NCBI RefSeq assembly: GCF_000160755.1
Contig: NZ_GG668581.1
Location: forward strand, 80,283-144,282
DNA length: 64,000 bases
DNA from: Proteus mirabilis ATCC 29906
GTDB taxonomy: Bacteria; Pseudomonadota; Gammaproteobacteria; Enterobacterales; Enterobacteriaceae
Direction of reading: 5' to 3'
Part shown: positions 1 to 8,427 of the stretch, piece after piece
Layout of the letters: each line of letters opens with the position of its first letter
Position numbering within the stretch: position 1 is the first letter of the stretch
Notes under the pieces: model-generated
Seen by the model: the letters and a program-made list of their open reading frames with translations, nothing else
Told to the model about the DNA's origin: nothing
The model's database searches: none
Position numbers and translations under genes: made by a program

Positions 1-49
1 GGCTCATATCGCAGAGTTTTTCATTCAAAAGTGACGTTTAAGGGTTGAT

Positions 50-88
50 GATGAATATTTATTGTATTAAATTGAATATAAATTCAAT
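50..88 (+). promoter_or_regulatory. Tandem ARG boxes (ArgR operator) upstream of argF
   Basis: Two 18-bp ARG boxes are separated by 3 bp, the usual operator spacing. The downstream box (71-88) contains TGAATATAAATTCA, matching the TGAAT-4-ATTCA core perfectly. The upstream box (50-67) contains TGAATATTTATTGT, one or two positions off. They lie 17 bp before the chosen argF start, so hexameric ArgR with arginine should repress argF. The repressor gene itself is in this window (56519). Seen in sequence; regulation inferred from the known family. Confidence 0.85.
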
Positions 89-104
89 TATAGGATACTT
101 ATCT

Positions 105-1109
105 ATGAACCCTTTCTACCAAAGATCATTTTTACGTTTGCTCGACTTCTCATCAGCAGAAATACAACAATTACTGGCTTTATCACTAGAACTCAAACAA
201 GCAAAAAAATCAGGCCATGAACAGCAGTATCTCACAGGAAAAAATATTGCGCTGATTTTTGAAAAAGATTCCACCCGTACCCGTTGTGCCTTTGAAGTGG
301 CCGCCTTTGATCAAGGTGCGAATGTAACCTATCTCGGCGGAGGAAGCCAAATCGGTCATAAAGAATCGATAAAAGATACCGCTCGCGTGTTAGGACGTAT
401 GTATGATGGTATTCAATATCGTGGTTATGGCCAAAAAACAGTAGAAATGCTGGCAAAATATGCTGATGTACCGGTTTGGAATGGATTAACCGATGAGTTT
501 CACCCCACACAATTATTAGCGGATTTGCTCACTATTACTGAACACCAAACAAAACCATTATCAGAAACCATTTTTGCTTATCTTGGTGATGCACGTAACA
601 ATATGGGCAATACCCTACTCGAAGCGGCTGCCTTAACAGGAATGGATTTACGCCTAGTCGCACCAAAAGCGTGTTGGCCACAAGCAGAATTAGTCGCTGA
701 ATGCCAAAATATCGCTCAGCAAAATGGGGGGAAAATTACCTTAACTGAAAATGTCGCAGAAGGCGTTAAAAACGCCGATTTTCTCTACACGGATGTGTGG
801 GTATCTATGGGAGAGCCAAAAGAAGTTTGGAAAGAGCGTATTACGTTACTCAAACCTTATCAGGTTAATATGGATGTAATCAAACTAACGGGTAATCCAG
901 ACGTTAAATTTCTGCATTGTTTACCGGCTTTTCATGATGAAGAGACAACAATGGGGCAAGCATTAGCGGAAGAATTTGGCTTATATGGTGGTTTTGAAGT
1001 CACTAACGAGGTTTTTGAATCAAAACACAGTATTGTGTTTGATGAAGCAGAAAATCGTCTACACACGATTAAAGCGGTTATGGTGGCGACCTTAGCAAAT
1101 CCTTTTTAA
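105..1109 (+). CDS. argF: Ornithine carbamoyltransferase
   Basis: Catalyses carbamoyl phosphate + ornithine to citrulline + phosphate, the sixth step of arginine synthesis, in the cytoplasm as a trimer. The 334-residue product has the carbamoyl-phosphate motif STRTR near residues 56-60 and the ornithine-site HCLP motif near the C-terminus, and follows E. coli ArgI/ArgF along its whole length. An in-frame extension to 45 exists, but it would lie inside the ARG-box operator. The ATG at 105 has AGGA at 92-95 and matches the family N-terminus ([10 protein letters not shown]). It is monocistronic, ending at a hairpin terminator. The symbol could equally be argI. Confidence 0.95.
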   Translation: MNPFYQRSFLRLLDFSSAEIQQLLALSLELKQAKKSGHEQQYLTGKNIALIFEKDSTRTRCAFEVAAFDQGANVTYLGGGSQIGHKESIKDTARVLGRMYDGIQYRGYGQKTVEMLAKYADVPVWNGLTDEFHPTQLLADLLTITEHQTKPLSETIFAYLGDARNNMGNTLLEAAALTGMDLRLVAPKACWPQAELVAECQNIAQQNGGKITLTENVAEGVKNADFLYTDVWVSMGEPKEVWKERITLLKPYQVNMDVIKLTGNPDVKFLHCLPAFHDEETTMGQALAEEFGLYGGFEVTNEVFESKHSIVFDEAENRLHTIKAVMVATLANPF

Positions 1110-1125
1110 AAATACATATTCATGC

Positions 1126-1167
1126 AAAAGCACCGTTTTTTAATGATTAAACAAAGGGTGCTTTTTT
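1126..1167 (+). terminator. Rho-independent terminator of argF
   Basis: AAAAGCACC (1126-1134) pairs with GGTGCTTTT (1157-1165) around a 22-nt loop, followed by a T run. It lies 17 bp after the argF stop. Confidence 0.75.
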
Positions 1168-1235
1168 GCCTTTTCTTTAAGCTAATTGATTTTTAAATTA
1201 AAAAAATTTTTTTGCAAAAAATTAAAAGCAAACGC

Positions 1236-1263
1236 TTGCGTGTAAGATAAAGATGCGTATAAT
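1236..1263 (+). promoter_or_regulatory. Promoter of pyrL-pyrBI
   Basis: A perfect TATAAT -10 at 1258-1263 has TTGCGT at 1236-1241, 16 bp upstream. It lies just before the PyrL leader, which starts at 1289 behind a strong GGAGG ribosome-binding site. Confidence 0.6.
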
Positions 1264-1288
1264 GCGCCACAATTTGTCAGGAGGAAAG

Positions 1289-1468
1289 ATGAAACAGCGC
1301 CAATGCCAAGTTGTTGTCACATTACGTACCCTAACCGGTCGTAAGCGCTCTCTTTTTTCCAAAAAGCTATTTTTTAAAACCCCTCTCATTGAGGGGTTTT
1401 TTTTGGTCTGTAGAAAAACACATATCGCACCATTTATCGTATCATCAAAGGAGAACTCTAATGACTAA
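1289..1468 (+). CDS. pyrL: pyrBI operon leader peptide
   Basis: A 59-codon leader ORF with a strong ribosome-binding site (GGAGG at about 1280-1284) sits directly upstream of pyrB and runs through the attenuator hairpin. In E. coli pyrBI, UTP level sets RNA polymerase pausing in U-rich leader DNA and hence coupling to the leader ribosome, which decides whether the hairpin terminates. Here T-rich tracts (about 1351-1358 and 1369-1375) precede the hairpin. The sequence does not resemble E. coli PyrL (44 aa) and is longer. It ends at 1468, eight bases inside pyrB (ATG 1461), so a leader ribosome finishes on the pyrB start. Identified from position and architecture, not homology. Confidence 0.75.
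   Translation: MKQRQCQVVVTLRTLTGRKRSLFSKKLFFKTPLIEGFFLVCRKTHIAPFIVSSKENSND
1376..1404 (+). terminator. pyrBI attenuator
   Basis: AAAACCCCTC (1376-1385) and GAGGGGTTTT (1391-1400) form a 10-bp stem with a 5-nt loop. A run of eight Ts (1397-1404) overlaps and follows the stem. It lies inside pyrL and 56 bp before pyrB, the classical position of the UTP-sensitive attenuator. Confidence 0.9.
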
Positions 1469-2396
1469 TCCGCTCTATCATAAGCATATTATCTCCATCA
1501 ATGATCTGAACCGAGACGATCTGGAGTCTGTTCTCCATGTTGCTGACAAATTAAAACAGCACCCCAATAGCCAATTGTTAAAAGACAAAGTGATTGCCAG
1601 TTGTTTTTTTGAAGCCTCCACCCGCACTCGCTTATCTTTTGAAACAGCAATCCACCGTTTAGGGGCGTCTGTGGTTGGCTTTGCAGATGGTAGTAACACC
1701 TCTTTAGGTAAAAAAGGGGAAACCTTAGCTGATACTATTTCTGTACTACGTACTTATGCTGATGCCATTGTTATTCGTCATCCTCAAGAAGGTGCGGCAC
1801 GTTTGGCCTCTGAATTTGCTGGGGATATCCCCGTTATTAATGCTGGGGACGGTGCCAACCAACACCCAAGCCAAACGTTACTAGACTTGTTTACCATTAA
1901 AGAAACACAAGGCCGATTAGATAACCTCAATATCGCGATGGTAGGTGATTTAAAATATGGTCGCACAGTACACTCACTAGCCCAAGCATTAGCCAAATTT
2001 ACAGGAAATCACCTCTATTTTATTGCCCCAAAAGTGCTGGCCATGCCAGAGCATATCTTGCATTTACTCGAAGAGCATGGTGTTGAATATAGTCAGCATG
2101 AAACTGTAGATGAAGTGATGTCAGAGCTAGATATCCTGTATATGACTCGGGTACAAAAAGAGCGCCTTGATCCTTCTGAATATGCCAATGTCAAAGCCCA
2201 GTTTATCTTAACCAGTGCTGATCTGGTGAATGTAAAAGATAATCTTAAGATATTACACCCCCTGCCACGTATCGATGAAATTACCACCGATGTTGATAAC
2301 ACCCCTTATGCTTACTATTTCCAACAAGCAGGTAATGGTATTTACGCGCGTCAGGCACTACTTGCCTTAGTTCTAAATAAAAACTTAGTTCTTTAA
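1461..2396 (+). CDS. pyrB: Aspartate carbamoyltransferase catalytic chain
   Basis: Catalyses carbamoyl phosphate + L-aspartate to N-carbamoyl-L-aspartate, the committed step of pyrimidine synthesis. The catalytic trimer associates with PyrI into the c6r6 holoenzyme. The 311-residue length equals E. coli PyrB. The carbamoyl-phosphate motif STRTR is near residues 53-57, and HPLPR lies in the aspartate domain. The ATG at 1461 follows AAGGAG at 1448-1453; a longer in-frame ORF from 1389 would start within the attenuator and is rejected. pyrI follows after 13 bp. Expression is set by the upstream attenuator. Confidence 0.97.
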   Translation: MTNPLYHKHIISINDLNRDDLESVLHVADKLKQHPNSQLLKDKVIASCFFEASTRTRLSFETAIHRLGASVVGFADGSNTSLGKKGETLADTISVLRTYADAIVIRHPQEGAARLASEFAGDIPVINAGDGANQHPSQTLLDLFTIKETQGRLDNLNIAMVGDLKYGRTVHSLAQALAKFTGNHLYFIAPKVLAMPEHILHLLEEHGVEYSQHETVDEVMSELDILYMTRVQKERLDPSEYANVKAQFILTSADLVNVKDNLKILHPLPRIDEITTDVDNTPYAYYFQQAGNGIYARQALLALVLNKNLVL

Positions 2397-2409
2397 TAAG
2401 GAGCACACC

Positions 2410-2868
2410 ATGACTCATGATCACAAACTAAAAGTTGAAGCTATCAAACGTGGGACTGTTATTGATCATATTCCGGCGCAGGTGGGCTTTAAGATCCTAT
2501 CTCTATTTCGTTTAACCGAAACAGACGAAAGAATAACGGTAGGTTTTAATCTTCCTTCTGAAAACCTAGGTAAAAAAGATTTAATCAAAATTGAAAATGT
2601 CTTTTTAACCGCAGAGCAGGCAAATCGCTTAGCAATGTATGCCCCTCAAGCGACGGTTAATATTATTGATGACTACCAAGTCGTCAATAAAATGGCACTA
2701 AGTTTACCTGAATTACTCGAAGATGTTGTACCCTGCCCTAATAGCAACTGTATTAGCCATAATGAGCCGGTACAAAGTAGCTTTCGCGTGAAAAAATTCG
2801 CGTCTGACGTGGTATTAACCTGCAAATATTGCGAAAAAGAATTTGAGCGCCACGCCGTTATTCGTTGA
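2410..2868 (+). CDS. pyrI: Aspartate carbamoyltransferase regulatory chain
   Basis: Allosteric subunit of ATCase that binds ATP (activator) and CTP/UTP (inhibitors) and links catalytic trimers. The 152-residue product has the N-terminal nucleotide-binding domain (to about residue 100) and a C-terminal zinc domain with Cys109, Cys114, Cys138 and Cys141 (CPNSNC and CKYC). AAGGAG precedes the ATG, and the gene is co-transcribed with pyrB. Confidence 0.96.
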   Translation: MTHDHKLKVEAIKRGTVIDHIPAQVGFKILSLFRLTETDERITVGFNLPSENLGKKDLIKIENVFLTAEQANRLAMYAPQATVNIIDDYQVVNKMALSLPELLEDVVPCPNSNCISHNEPVQSSFRVKKFASDVVLTCKYCEKEFERHAVIR

Positions 2869-2879
2869 TTTCTTATTGG

Positions 2880-2908
2880 CTATCTGCCCTGCTTGATAGG
2901 GCAGATAG
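2880..2908 (+). terminator. Hairpin after pyrBI
   Basis: A perfect 11-bp stem (2880-2890 with 2898-2908) and 7-nt loop begins 12 bp after the pyrI stop. No T run follows, so it may stabilise the 3-prime end or act with Rho rather than terminate alone. The rest of 2869-3205 holds only the ridA promoter region. Confidence 0.5.
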
Positions 2909-3125
2909 TAAACACCTACCCTAAAAATAGAATAATCCCCTCTCAATCGCGTTGATCCCTTTTTATGAAAAAATAGAAATAGCTAATAAGCACTATCTTA
3001 GAAAAAAAATTGCTATAAATGGGGGATTTAGATGGGCTAAATATTGTATAAAAAGGCGAGAAAGCGTTAGGATTATTTTCTTTTTATACCTATAGACTTT
3101 ATGATAAAGCCTGATATCTATCATA

Positions 3126-3152
3126 TTGCTCGTCTTCTGCGCTGGCTATAAT
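3126..3152 (+). promoter_or_regulatory. Putative ridA promoter
   Basis: TATAAT at 3147-3152 lies about 54 bp before the ridA ATG, with a weak TTGCTC (3126-3131) 15 bp upstream. The -10 is convincing; the -35 is poor. Confidence 0.45.
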
Positions 3153-3205
3153 AGCGCTGAGCTAATCAAGCGTTAGCATGAATCTTATAAAAACAGGAGT
3201 TCTAC

Positions 3206-3592
3206 ATGTCTTACGAAATTAATACCGAAAAAGCCCCTGCAGCAATCGGCCCTTATGTACAAGGTGTTGATTTAGGTAATTTAGTGATCACATCAGGCCA
3301 ATTACCTGTTGATCCTGCTACGGGTGAGTTTGTGTCTGACAATGCGGCAGAGCAAGCACGTCAATCTTTAGAAAACGTCAAAGCAATTATTGAAAAAGCA
3401 GGTCTAACCGTTGCTAATATCATTAAAACGACTGTTTTCGTAAAAGATTTAAATGATTTCGGTACTATTAATGCAGCTTATGAAGCTTTCTTTAAAGAGC
3501 ATAATGCAGCATTCCCAGCACGCTCTTGTGTTGAAGTTGCTCGTTTACCGAAAGATGCCAAAGTAGAAATCGAAGTTATCGCGATCCGCTAA
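3206..3592 (+). CDS. ridA: 2-iminobutanoate/2-iminopropanoate deaminase RidA
   Basis: Hydrolyses reactive enamine/imine intermediates released by PLP enzymes such as threonine dehydratase, protecting other PLP enzymes from 2-aminoacrylate. The 128-residue product spans the YjgF/RidA fold, with the conserved C-terminal stretch PARSCVEVARLPKD that includes the substrate-binding arginine and cysteine. AGGAG precedes the ATG. Its place after pyrBI and before nrdDG resembles enterobacterial order around pyrBI-ridA. A second, diverged RidA lies at 27062-27439. Confidence 0.95.
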   Translation: MSYEINTEKAPAAIGPYVQGVDLGNLVITSGQLPVDPATGEFVSDNAAEQARQSLENVKAIIEKAGLTVANIIKTTVFVKDLNDFGTINAAYEAFFKEHNAAFPARSCVEVARLPKDAKVEIEVIAIR

Positions 3593-3620
3593 TTTATTTT
3601 TCTACCTGTCATATCAAAGA

Positions 3621-3655
3621 AGCAAAGTACTCTTTATGAGCACTTTGCTTTTTTT
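3621..3655 (+). terminator. Rho-independent terminator of ridA
   Basis: A 12-bp stem with one mismatch (3621-3632 with 3638-3649) is followed by seven Ts. Confidence 0.85.
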
Positions 3656-3753
3656 ATATTCTCAATAAATGAGCAATCATTTATTACTGCCATTTTTATC
3701 TCAGATTTACAATTCAGCCAAGCCCTCTCCAAGCCTGATGTAGCAAAAATACC

Positions 3754-3767
3754 TTGATTTAGATCAG
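3754..3767 (+). promoter_or_regulatory. FNR-like site upstream of nrdDG
   Basis: TTGATttagATCAG matches the FNR consensus TTGAT-4-ATCAA at 9 of 10 positions. Oxygen-dependent control suits an oxygen-sensitive reductase operon. Its centre is about 177 bp before nrdD, so the promoter would lie near 3790-3810. Confidence 0.65.
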
Positions 3768-3794
3768 TTTTACTCAAGATTATTTCGCTTCCAA

Positions 3795-3810
3795 TTACTA
3801 TATATTGTGC
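3795..3810 (+). promoter_or_regulatory. NrdR-box-like site upstream of nrdDG
   Basis: TTACTATATATTGTGC fits the 16-bp NrdR box ACAC-W-ATATAT-W-GTGT at about 13 positions. A weaker candidate partner lies near 3829-3844. NrdR senses (d)ATP and represses ribonucleotide reductase operons. Site assignment is by eye. Confidence 0.5.
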
Positions 3811-3937
3811 TTTAATAAATACACAGATACAAGATATAGTAATTATACACACCTTATCCACAATTAGTCTCAATGCTACGCCATCACCTGTTTTTATGGG
3901 ATTAGAGCCTGTGGATAAATAGTTAAGGAGCCAGATT

Positions 3938-6076
3938 GTGAAAACCATAGTGATAAAACGAGACGGATGTAAAGTCTCTTTTGACCAAACCCGCATCAGC
4001 GATGCTATCAAAAGAGCAGCCGAAGCTTGTCAGATCACTGATGATGATTATTGTGAGTTTGTCGCTCAATCTGTTTCACAATCTCTCGCAGGACGTTCGA
4101 ATGTCGATATCCGTGAGATCCAAGACGCCGTTGAAAATCAGCTGATGGCTGGCGAGCACAAAGATATTGCCAGAGCTTATATTGAATACCGTCATGACCG
4201 AGATGTTGCTCGTGAGCAACGAGGACGATTAACTCAGGAAATCCGCGGTCTTATCGAACAGAGTGATGTCTCTATCTTGCACGAGAATGCGAATAAAGAC
4301 AGTAAAGTTATCCCAACCCAACGCGATTTACTTGCGGGAATTGTGGCTAAACATTACGCAAAATTACATATCCTGCCAAGAGATGTGGTACTCGCTCATG
4401 AGCGCGGTGAAATTCATTATCATGATCTCGATTACTCACCCTTTTTCCCTATGTTTAACTGCATGCTGATTGATCTCAATGGTATGTTAACCAACGGTTT
4501 CAAGATGGGTAATGCAGAAATAGAACAGCCAAAATCCATTTCAACAGCCACTGCGGTGACTGCACAGATTATTGCTCAAGTCGCTAGTCATATTTATGGT
4601 GGCACGACAATCAACCGTATTGATGAAGTCCTTGCACCTTTTGTCAAAGCCAGTTACGACAAACACTATAAAGTGGCGCAAGAATGGCAAATAGCGGATA
4701 AAGAAGCTTATGCCAACGCACGTACAGAAAAAGAGTGTTATGACGCTTTTCAATCTTTAGAATATGAAGTTAACACTCTACATACGGCTAATGGTCAAAC
4801 GCCTTTTGTGACCTTTGGCTTTGGCCTAGGCACATCAAAAGAAGCACGTTTAATTCAACGCTCAATCCTTGAAAATCGCATGGCGGGTTTAGGTAAAAAC
4901 CGCAAAACGGCGGTTTTCCCCAAACTGGTTTTTGCTATTAAAGATGGCTTAAACCATAAATTTGGTGATCCTAACTACGACATCAAACAACTTGCTTTAG
5001 AATGTGCAAGCAAGCGGATGTACCCTGATATTTTAAATTACGATCAAGTGGTAAAAGTAACCGGCTCGTTTAAAACCCCAATGGGTTGTCGTAGCTTCTT
5101 AGGCGTCTATGAAGAAAATGGCGAGATGCTCCACGAAGGGCGCAATAATCTAGGGGTGATCAGTTTAAACTTACCACGTATTGCCATTGAGGCCAAAGGA
5201 GATGAAGCCGCATTCTGGTCGCTGCTTGATAAACGTCTTGAATTGGCTAAAAAAGCCTTAATGACCCGAATTGCTCGTTTAGAAAACGTCAAAGCACGTG
5301 TTGCCCCTATTCTTTATATGGAAGGTGCTTGTGGCGTACGTTTAAAAGCGGATGACAGTGTTGCTGAAATTTTTAAACATGGCCGGGCCTCCATTTCATT
5401 AGGTTATATCGGTGTTCATGAAACGATTAATGCCTTATTTGGTACGCAAAAACACGTCTTTGATGATGAAACATTGAGAGCTAAAGCAATAGCAATTATT
5501 CAGCGTTTACGTGAAGCGACAGATCAATGGAAAGCAGAAACAGGCTATGGTTTTAGTCTTTACAGTACACCTAGTGAAAACTTATGTGACCGTTTTTGCC
5601 GTTTAGATGCAGCGGAATTCGGTATTATACCGGGGGTGACTGATAAAGGTTATTACACCAACAGTTTCCACTTAGATGTAGAGAAAAAAGTCAATCCATA
5701 TGATAAGTTGGATTTTGAAGCCCCTTACCCGCCATTAGCCAATGGTGGTTTCATATGCTATGGCGAATATCCAAACTTACAACATAACCTAAAAGCATTA
5801 GAAGACGTTTGGGATTATAGCTACACCCGTGTCCCTTACTACGGCACAAACACCCCTATTGATGAATGTTATGACTGTGGTTATACCGGCGAATTTTCTT
5901 GTACCAGTAAAGGTTTTACCTGCCCTCGATGCGGTAATCACAACCCTGCAAGAGTCTCGGTGATACGCCGTGTATGTGGCTATTTAGGCAGTCCTGATTC
6001 GCGTCCATTTAATGCCGGTAAACAAGAAGAAGTTAAACGTCGAGTTAAACATCTGGCTAATGGTCAGTTAGGTTAA
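3938..6076 (+). CDS. nrdD: Anaerobic ribonucleoside-triphosphate reductase
   Basis: Class III reductase that converts NTPs to dNTPs without oxygen, using a glycyl radical and formate. At 712 residues it equals E. coli NrdD. An N-terminal ATP-cone (about 3-93) senses dATP/ATP. Four C-terminal cysteines (CYDCG and CPRCG) bind zinc. The glycyl radical residue is Gly681 in RVCGYLG. The start is GTG at 3938, behind AAGGAG (3925-3930). The activase NrdG follows after 4 bp. FNR-like and NrdR-like sites lie upstream. Confidence 0.97.
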   Translation: MKTIVIKRDGCKVSFDQTRISDAIKRAAEACQITDDDYCEFVAQSVSQSLAGRSNVDIREIQDAVENQLMAGEHKDIARAYIEYRHDRDVAREQRGRLTQEIRGLIEQSDVSILHENANKDSKVIPTQRDLLAGIVAKHYAKLHILPRDVVLAHERGEIHYHDLDYSPFFPMFNCMLIDLNGMLTNGFKMGNAEIEQPKSISTATAVTAQIIAQVASHIYGGTTINRIDEVLAPFVKASYDKHYKVAQEWQIADKEAYANARTEKECYDAFQSLEYEVNTLHTANGQTPFVTFGFGLGTSKEARLIQRSILENRMAGLGKNRKTAVFPKLVFAIKDGLNHKFGDPNYDIKQLALECASKRMYPDILNYDQVVKVTGSFKTPMGCRSFLGVYEENGEMLHEGRNNLGVISLNLPRIAIEAKGDEAAFWSLLDKRLELAKKALMTRIARLENVKARVAPILYMEGACGVRLKADDSVAEIFKHGRASISLGYIGVHETINALFGTQKHVFDDETLRAKAIAIIQRLREATDQWKAETGYGFSLYSTPSENLCDRFCRLDAAEFGIIPGVTDKGYYTNSFHLDVEKKVNPYDKLDFEAPYPPLANGGFICYGEYPNLQHNLKALEDVWDYSYTRVPYYGTNTPIDECYDCGYTGEFSCTSKGFTCPRCGNHNPARVSVIRRVCGYLGSPDSRPFNAGKQEEVKRRVKHLANGQLG

Positions 6077-6080
6077 TACT

Positions 6081-6545
6081 GTGAATTACCATCAATATTA
6101 CCCTGTTGATGTTGTCAATGGCCCAGGAACACGTTGCACCCTGTTTGTTGCAGGGTGCGTACACCAATGTCGTGGTTGCTATAATAAATCAACTTGGTCA
6201 CTAACATCTGGCAAGCCGTTTACCCAAGAAGTGGAAGATCAGATCATTGCTGATTTACAAGACACTCGTATTAAACGACAAGGACTATCACTTTCCGGTG
6301 GTGATCCCCTGCACCCCCAAAATCTTTCTGCTATATTAAAATTGGTAAAACGTGTTAAAACGCAATGCCCTGAGAAAGATATTTGGGTTTGGACAGGCTA
6401 TTTATTGGCTGACTTAACCCCAGAGCAACAAGAAGTCGTTAGCTATATTAACGTACTGATTGACGGCAAGTTCGTACAAGAACTTTATGATCCCGCATTA
6501 CTGTGGCGCGGTAGTAGTAATCAGGTGATCCATAAATTGAAGTAA
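6081..6545 (+). CDS. nrdG: Anaerobic NTP reductase activating protein (radical SAM)
   Basis: Radical-SAM activase that makes the Gly681 radical on NrdD using S-adenosylmethionine and a [4Fe-4S] cluster. The 154-residue product has the CxxxCxxC cluster motif at Cys26, Cys30 and Cys33 (CVHQCRGC). A GTG start lies 4 bp after nrdD, so translation is probably coupled. Confidence 0.96.
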   Translation: MNYHQYYPVDVVNGPGTRCTLFVAGCVHQCRGCYNKSTWSLTSGKPFTQEVEDQIIADLQDTRIKRQGLSLSGGDPLHPQNLSAILKLVKRVKTQCPEKDIWVWTGYLLADLTPEQQEVVSYINVLIDGKFVQELYDPALLWRGSSNQVIHKLK

Positions 6546-6571
6546 TACACATTGAATTAACTGGAGGATAT

Positions 6572-6781
6572 ATGCCTTTAAGTGATAATAAATATGTAAG
6601 CTTTTCTGAAGATCATGAACTGAACTACCATTTAAAAAAATGGGGTAAAAAGCAATCGAAAGCCAATCGAGATCAACTCGTGAAGCTAGGCAGTGAATTG
6701 AAAAAGAAACTTGGTGTTAAACATCTCCAACATACTGAAATAGATGCAGAGATAGAAAAAAATCTTTCATTATTTGAGTAA
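6572..6781 (+). CDS. Small hypothetical protein (DUF3606-like)
   Basis: A 69-residue, lysine-rich, soluble protein with no signal peptide or membrane segment. GGAGG lies 6 bp before the ATG, so it is very likely translated. The stretch around residues 12-45 (acidic start, NYHLKKWGKKQS, then QLVKLGSELKKKLG) resembles the helical DUF3606 family of short proteins, but the match is by eye. It lies 26 bp after nrdG, ahead of a terminator, and may be the last gene of the nrdDG transcript. Function unknown. Confidence 0.6.
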   Translation: MPLSDNKYVSFSEDHELNYHLKKWGKKQSKANRDQLVKLGSELKKKLGVKHLQHTEIDAEIEKNLSLFE

Positions 6782-6788
6782 TATCCCA

Positions 6789-6826
6789 TGATCCCCAGTG
6801 ATAAATCACCTTACTACTGGGGATCA
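6789..6826 (+). terminator. Hairpin after the 69-aa gene
   Basis: An 11-bp stem (6789-6799 with 6816-6826) and 16-nt loop starts 7 bp after the stop codon. The T tract is weak. Confidence 0.5.
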
Positions 6827-6962
6827 CTTCACTATTATAAAGCGCTCCTATTTAGTCACCTCCGTTATCAAATGCGAATCATTTTCAAAAACAATAGTCA
6901 AAGTGATTAGTTTTGTTTTATGATTAGTATTCTTAATTCTTCTTTTTATGACAATATTTAAT

Positions 6963-7325
6963 ATGAAATTTGTTTTTTTACCTTTAATTTCAATCGTTTT
7001 AATAACTGGGTGTAGTAGTAAATGGGAGCCTAAAGGGGTACCCGATTACACATTACAAGAAGCAAAGTTAATTTGTGATTTGGATGCGAATACACGTTAC
7101 CCTATTCGTAAAGAGGTACTACAGCACACCGTTTATCGTGATGTAGAAAAAACTTGCCGTAAAGACGACAAAGAGCGTTGTGGGGATAAAAAGACCTATA
7201 CAGAACGTGTTCCGATGACAGAAAGCTATGTAGCAGATATTAATCAAGAAGATAGAAAAACATTCTATACCTCATGTATGTCTTTAAAAGGTTGGGAGCA
7301 AAAAAATTACTACTTTTGGCAATAA
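6963..7325 (+). CDS. Small cysteine-containing lipoprotein
   Basis: A 120-residue protein with a type II signal: MKF, a hydrophobic core, then lipobox ITGC followed by SSK. This predicts a lipidated periplasmic or outer-membrane product. The mature part is charged and has four cysteines (ICDL, KTCRK, ERCGD, TSCMS) that could form disulfides. ATG 6963 is chosen because MKFVFLPL begins a typical signal; ATG 6948 is an alternative 5 codons longer. Neither has a clear ribosome-binding site. I do not recognise the family. Confidence 0.6.
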   Translation: MKFVFLPLISIVLITGCSSKWEPKGVPDYTLQEAKLICDLDANTRYPIRKEVLQHTVYRDVEKTCRKDDKERCGDKKTYTERVPMTESYVADINQEDRKTFYTSCMSLKGWEQKNYYFWQ

Positions 7326-7333
7326 GCAGTAAC

Positions 7334-7774
7334 TTAGTGACGTTGCCAAAAGAGCTTAGTACCAAAGCCGAGCTGATTATTCACCATTTTAATTTCTTGC
7401 AATTGTAATTGCCATAAAGGCACATGGATGGCGGCTAGCGCCACAGGGAAACGTAAGCAATACTGTTTTCTTGCTCTGATGTCGTCATTAGCGGTTAATA
7501 AAGACACTGTACCGGTGAATTGAACGCCTTGCAGATTGGCGACAGAAACCTCTTGAGTACTAATACTGCCCGCAACAAATAAATTTTCCTGCATCATTTG
7601 TGCGTGTCGTGTATGTTTTTCTGAGAGAAAAACAAGTCGCATGTTGCTTTCATCGAACCAATAGAAACAATTCGCGCACCAAATATCCCCTAATGCACGA
7701 GTTGTACATAAGGTAAACACATGGTGACTGGCTATATATTGTTTAATTATTTTGATCGAGTCTGGCGTAGACAT
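7334..7774 (-). CDS. yhbP: YhbP family protein (UPF0306, FMN-binding split-barrel fold)
   Basis: The 146-residue product follows E. coli YhbP (147 aa), with WCAN near residue 33, the motif EKHTRHAQM near residue 52, and the C-terminal LGFGTKLFW. The fold resembles pyridoxamine-phosphate oxidases, but no substrate is established. Convergent with the lipoprotein gene. It begins the yhb cluster that is also contiguous in E. coli (yhbP-Q-S-T-U-V). Confidence 0.85.
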   Translation of the reverse strand: MSTPDSIKIIKQYIASHHVFTLCTTRALGDIWCANCFYWFDESNMRLVFLSEKHTRHAQMMQENLFVAGSISTQEVSVANLQGVQFTGTVSLLTANDDIRARKQYCLRFPVALAAIHVPLWQLQLQEIKMVNNQLGFGTKLFWQRH

Positions 7775-7800
7775 AATTTACCTGCATAGAAACTAAAAGA

Positions 7801-7841
7801 GACGCTGTTTAGGTGATAATTATATCACCAAAACAAGCGTC
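7801..7841. terminator. Long hairpin between yhbP and the DUF1471 gene
   Basis: GACGCTGTTT-A-GGTGATA pairs with TATCACC-A-AAAC-A-AGCGTC, giving an interrupted stem of about 17 bp. On the minus strand it lies after the DUF1471 gene and before yhbP, so it most likely terminates the former. Confidence 0.6.
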
Positions 7842-7889
7842 TTACCGCGTGTCTCTTTGTGCAGGTAACTTATCGAGAATAATGATAAA

Positions 7890-8141
7890 TTAACGATAAA
7901 TTTCCGCATTTACAGTCAGATAATCGTCACCTGTAGCACCGATAACTTTATAACCAGTTGCGCCTTCATCTTTTGCGATTTGTGCAATTTTAGTTGTTAA
8001 GCCATCTAAAGTATCGTTACCTGTAATTGTGATATACTCACCAGTAGAGGTATGGCTAGTTGCTACGCTGTCAGCAGCGATTGAACCGAATGAAATAGCA
8101 CTTAAAGCTAATGTTGCAGCGATTAATGTAGATTTTTTCAT
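7890..8141 (-). CDS. DUF1471 (YhcN/BhsA/YahO-type) small periplasmic protein
   Basis: An 83-residue exported protein. MKKSTL, a hydrophobic stretch and AIS-FGSIAA give a Sec signal with cleavage near residue 23. The mature part ends with the family hallmark of a C-terminal beta strand (DEGATGYKVIGATGDDYLTVNAEIY). E. coli has many paralogues (BhsA, McbA, YhcN, YahO, YdgH domains) linked to stress and biofilm; which one this is cannot be decided. ATG 8141 is preferred over 8153 because GGAG lies 6 bp upstream. Confidence 0.8.
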   Translation of the reverse strand: MKKSTLIAATLALSAISFGSIAADSVATSHTSTGEYITITGNDTLDGLTTKIAQIAKDEGATGYKVIGATGDDYLTVNAEIYR

Positions 8142-8427
8142 GATGAACTCCAATTAAATTCTAAATTTGTTATCTATCGCGGAGTGTGTCTCTGTGATGT
8201 GGATCATATTATGCATTTTAATTTAACTTTAAAATTAGCAATTATTGCTGTTCTTTTTCAAAATAATTGAATGTATTTTTTTAGAAAAACGTTTTTTACG
8301 TCATAAATTTTTTACAACGTGTTGATATAATTACAAGATTTGAAACTTAGTTGTTTGTTAATAACTACCGTTAGAAATTAAGAAATTTTGTTTATTAAAA
8401 TCATAAGTAGCACAAAAAGGAAAAAAG

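Noticed and set aside
3634-4011. 125-codon ORF on the minus strand upstream of nrdD
   Set aside because: It covers the ridA terminator and the nrdD regulatory region and overlaps the nrdD start. No homology or ribosome-binding site.
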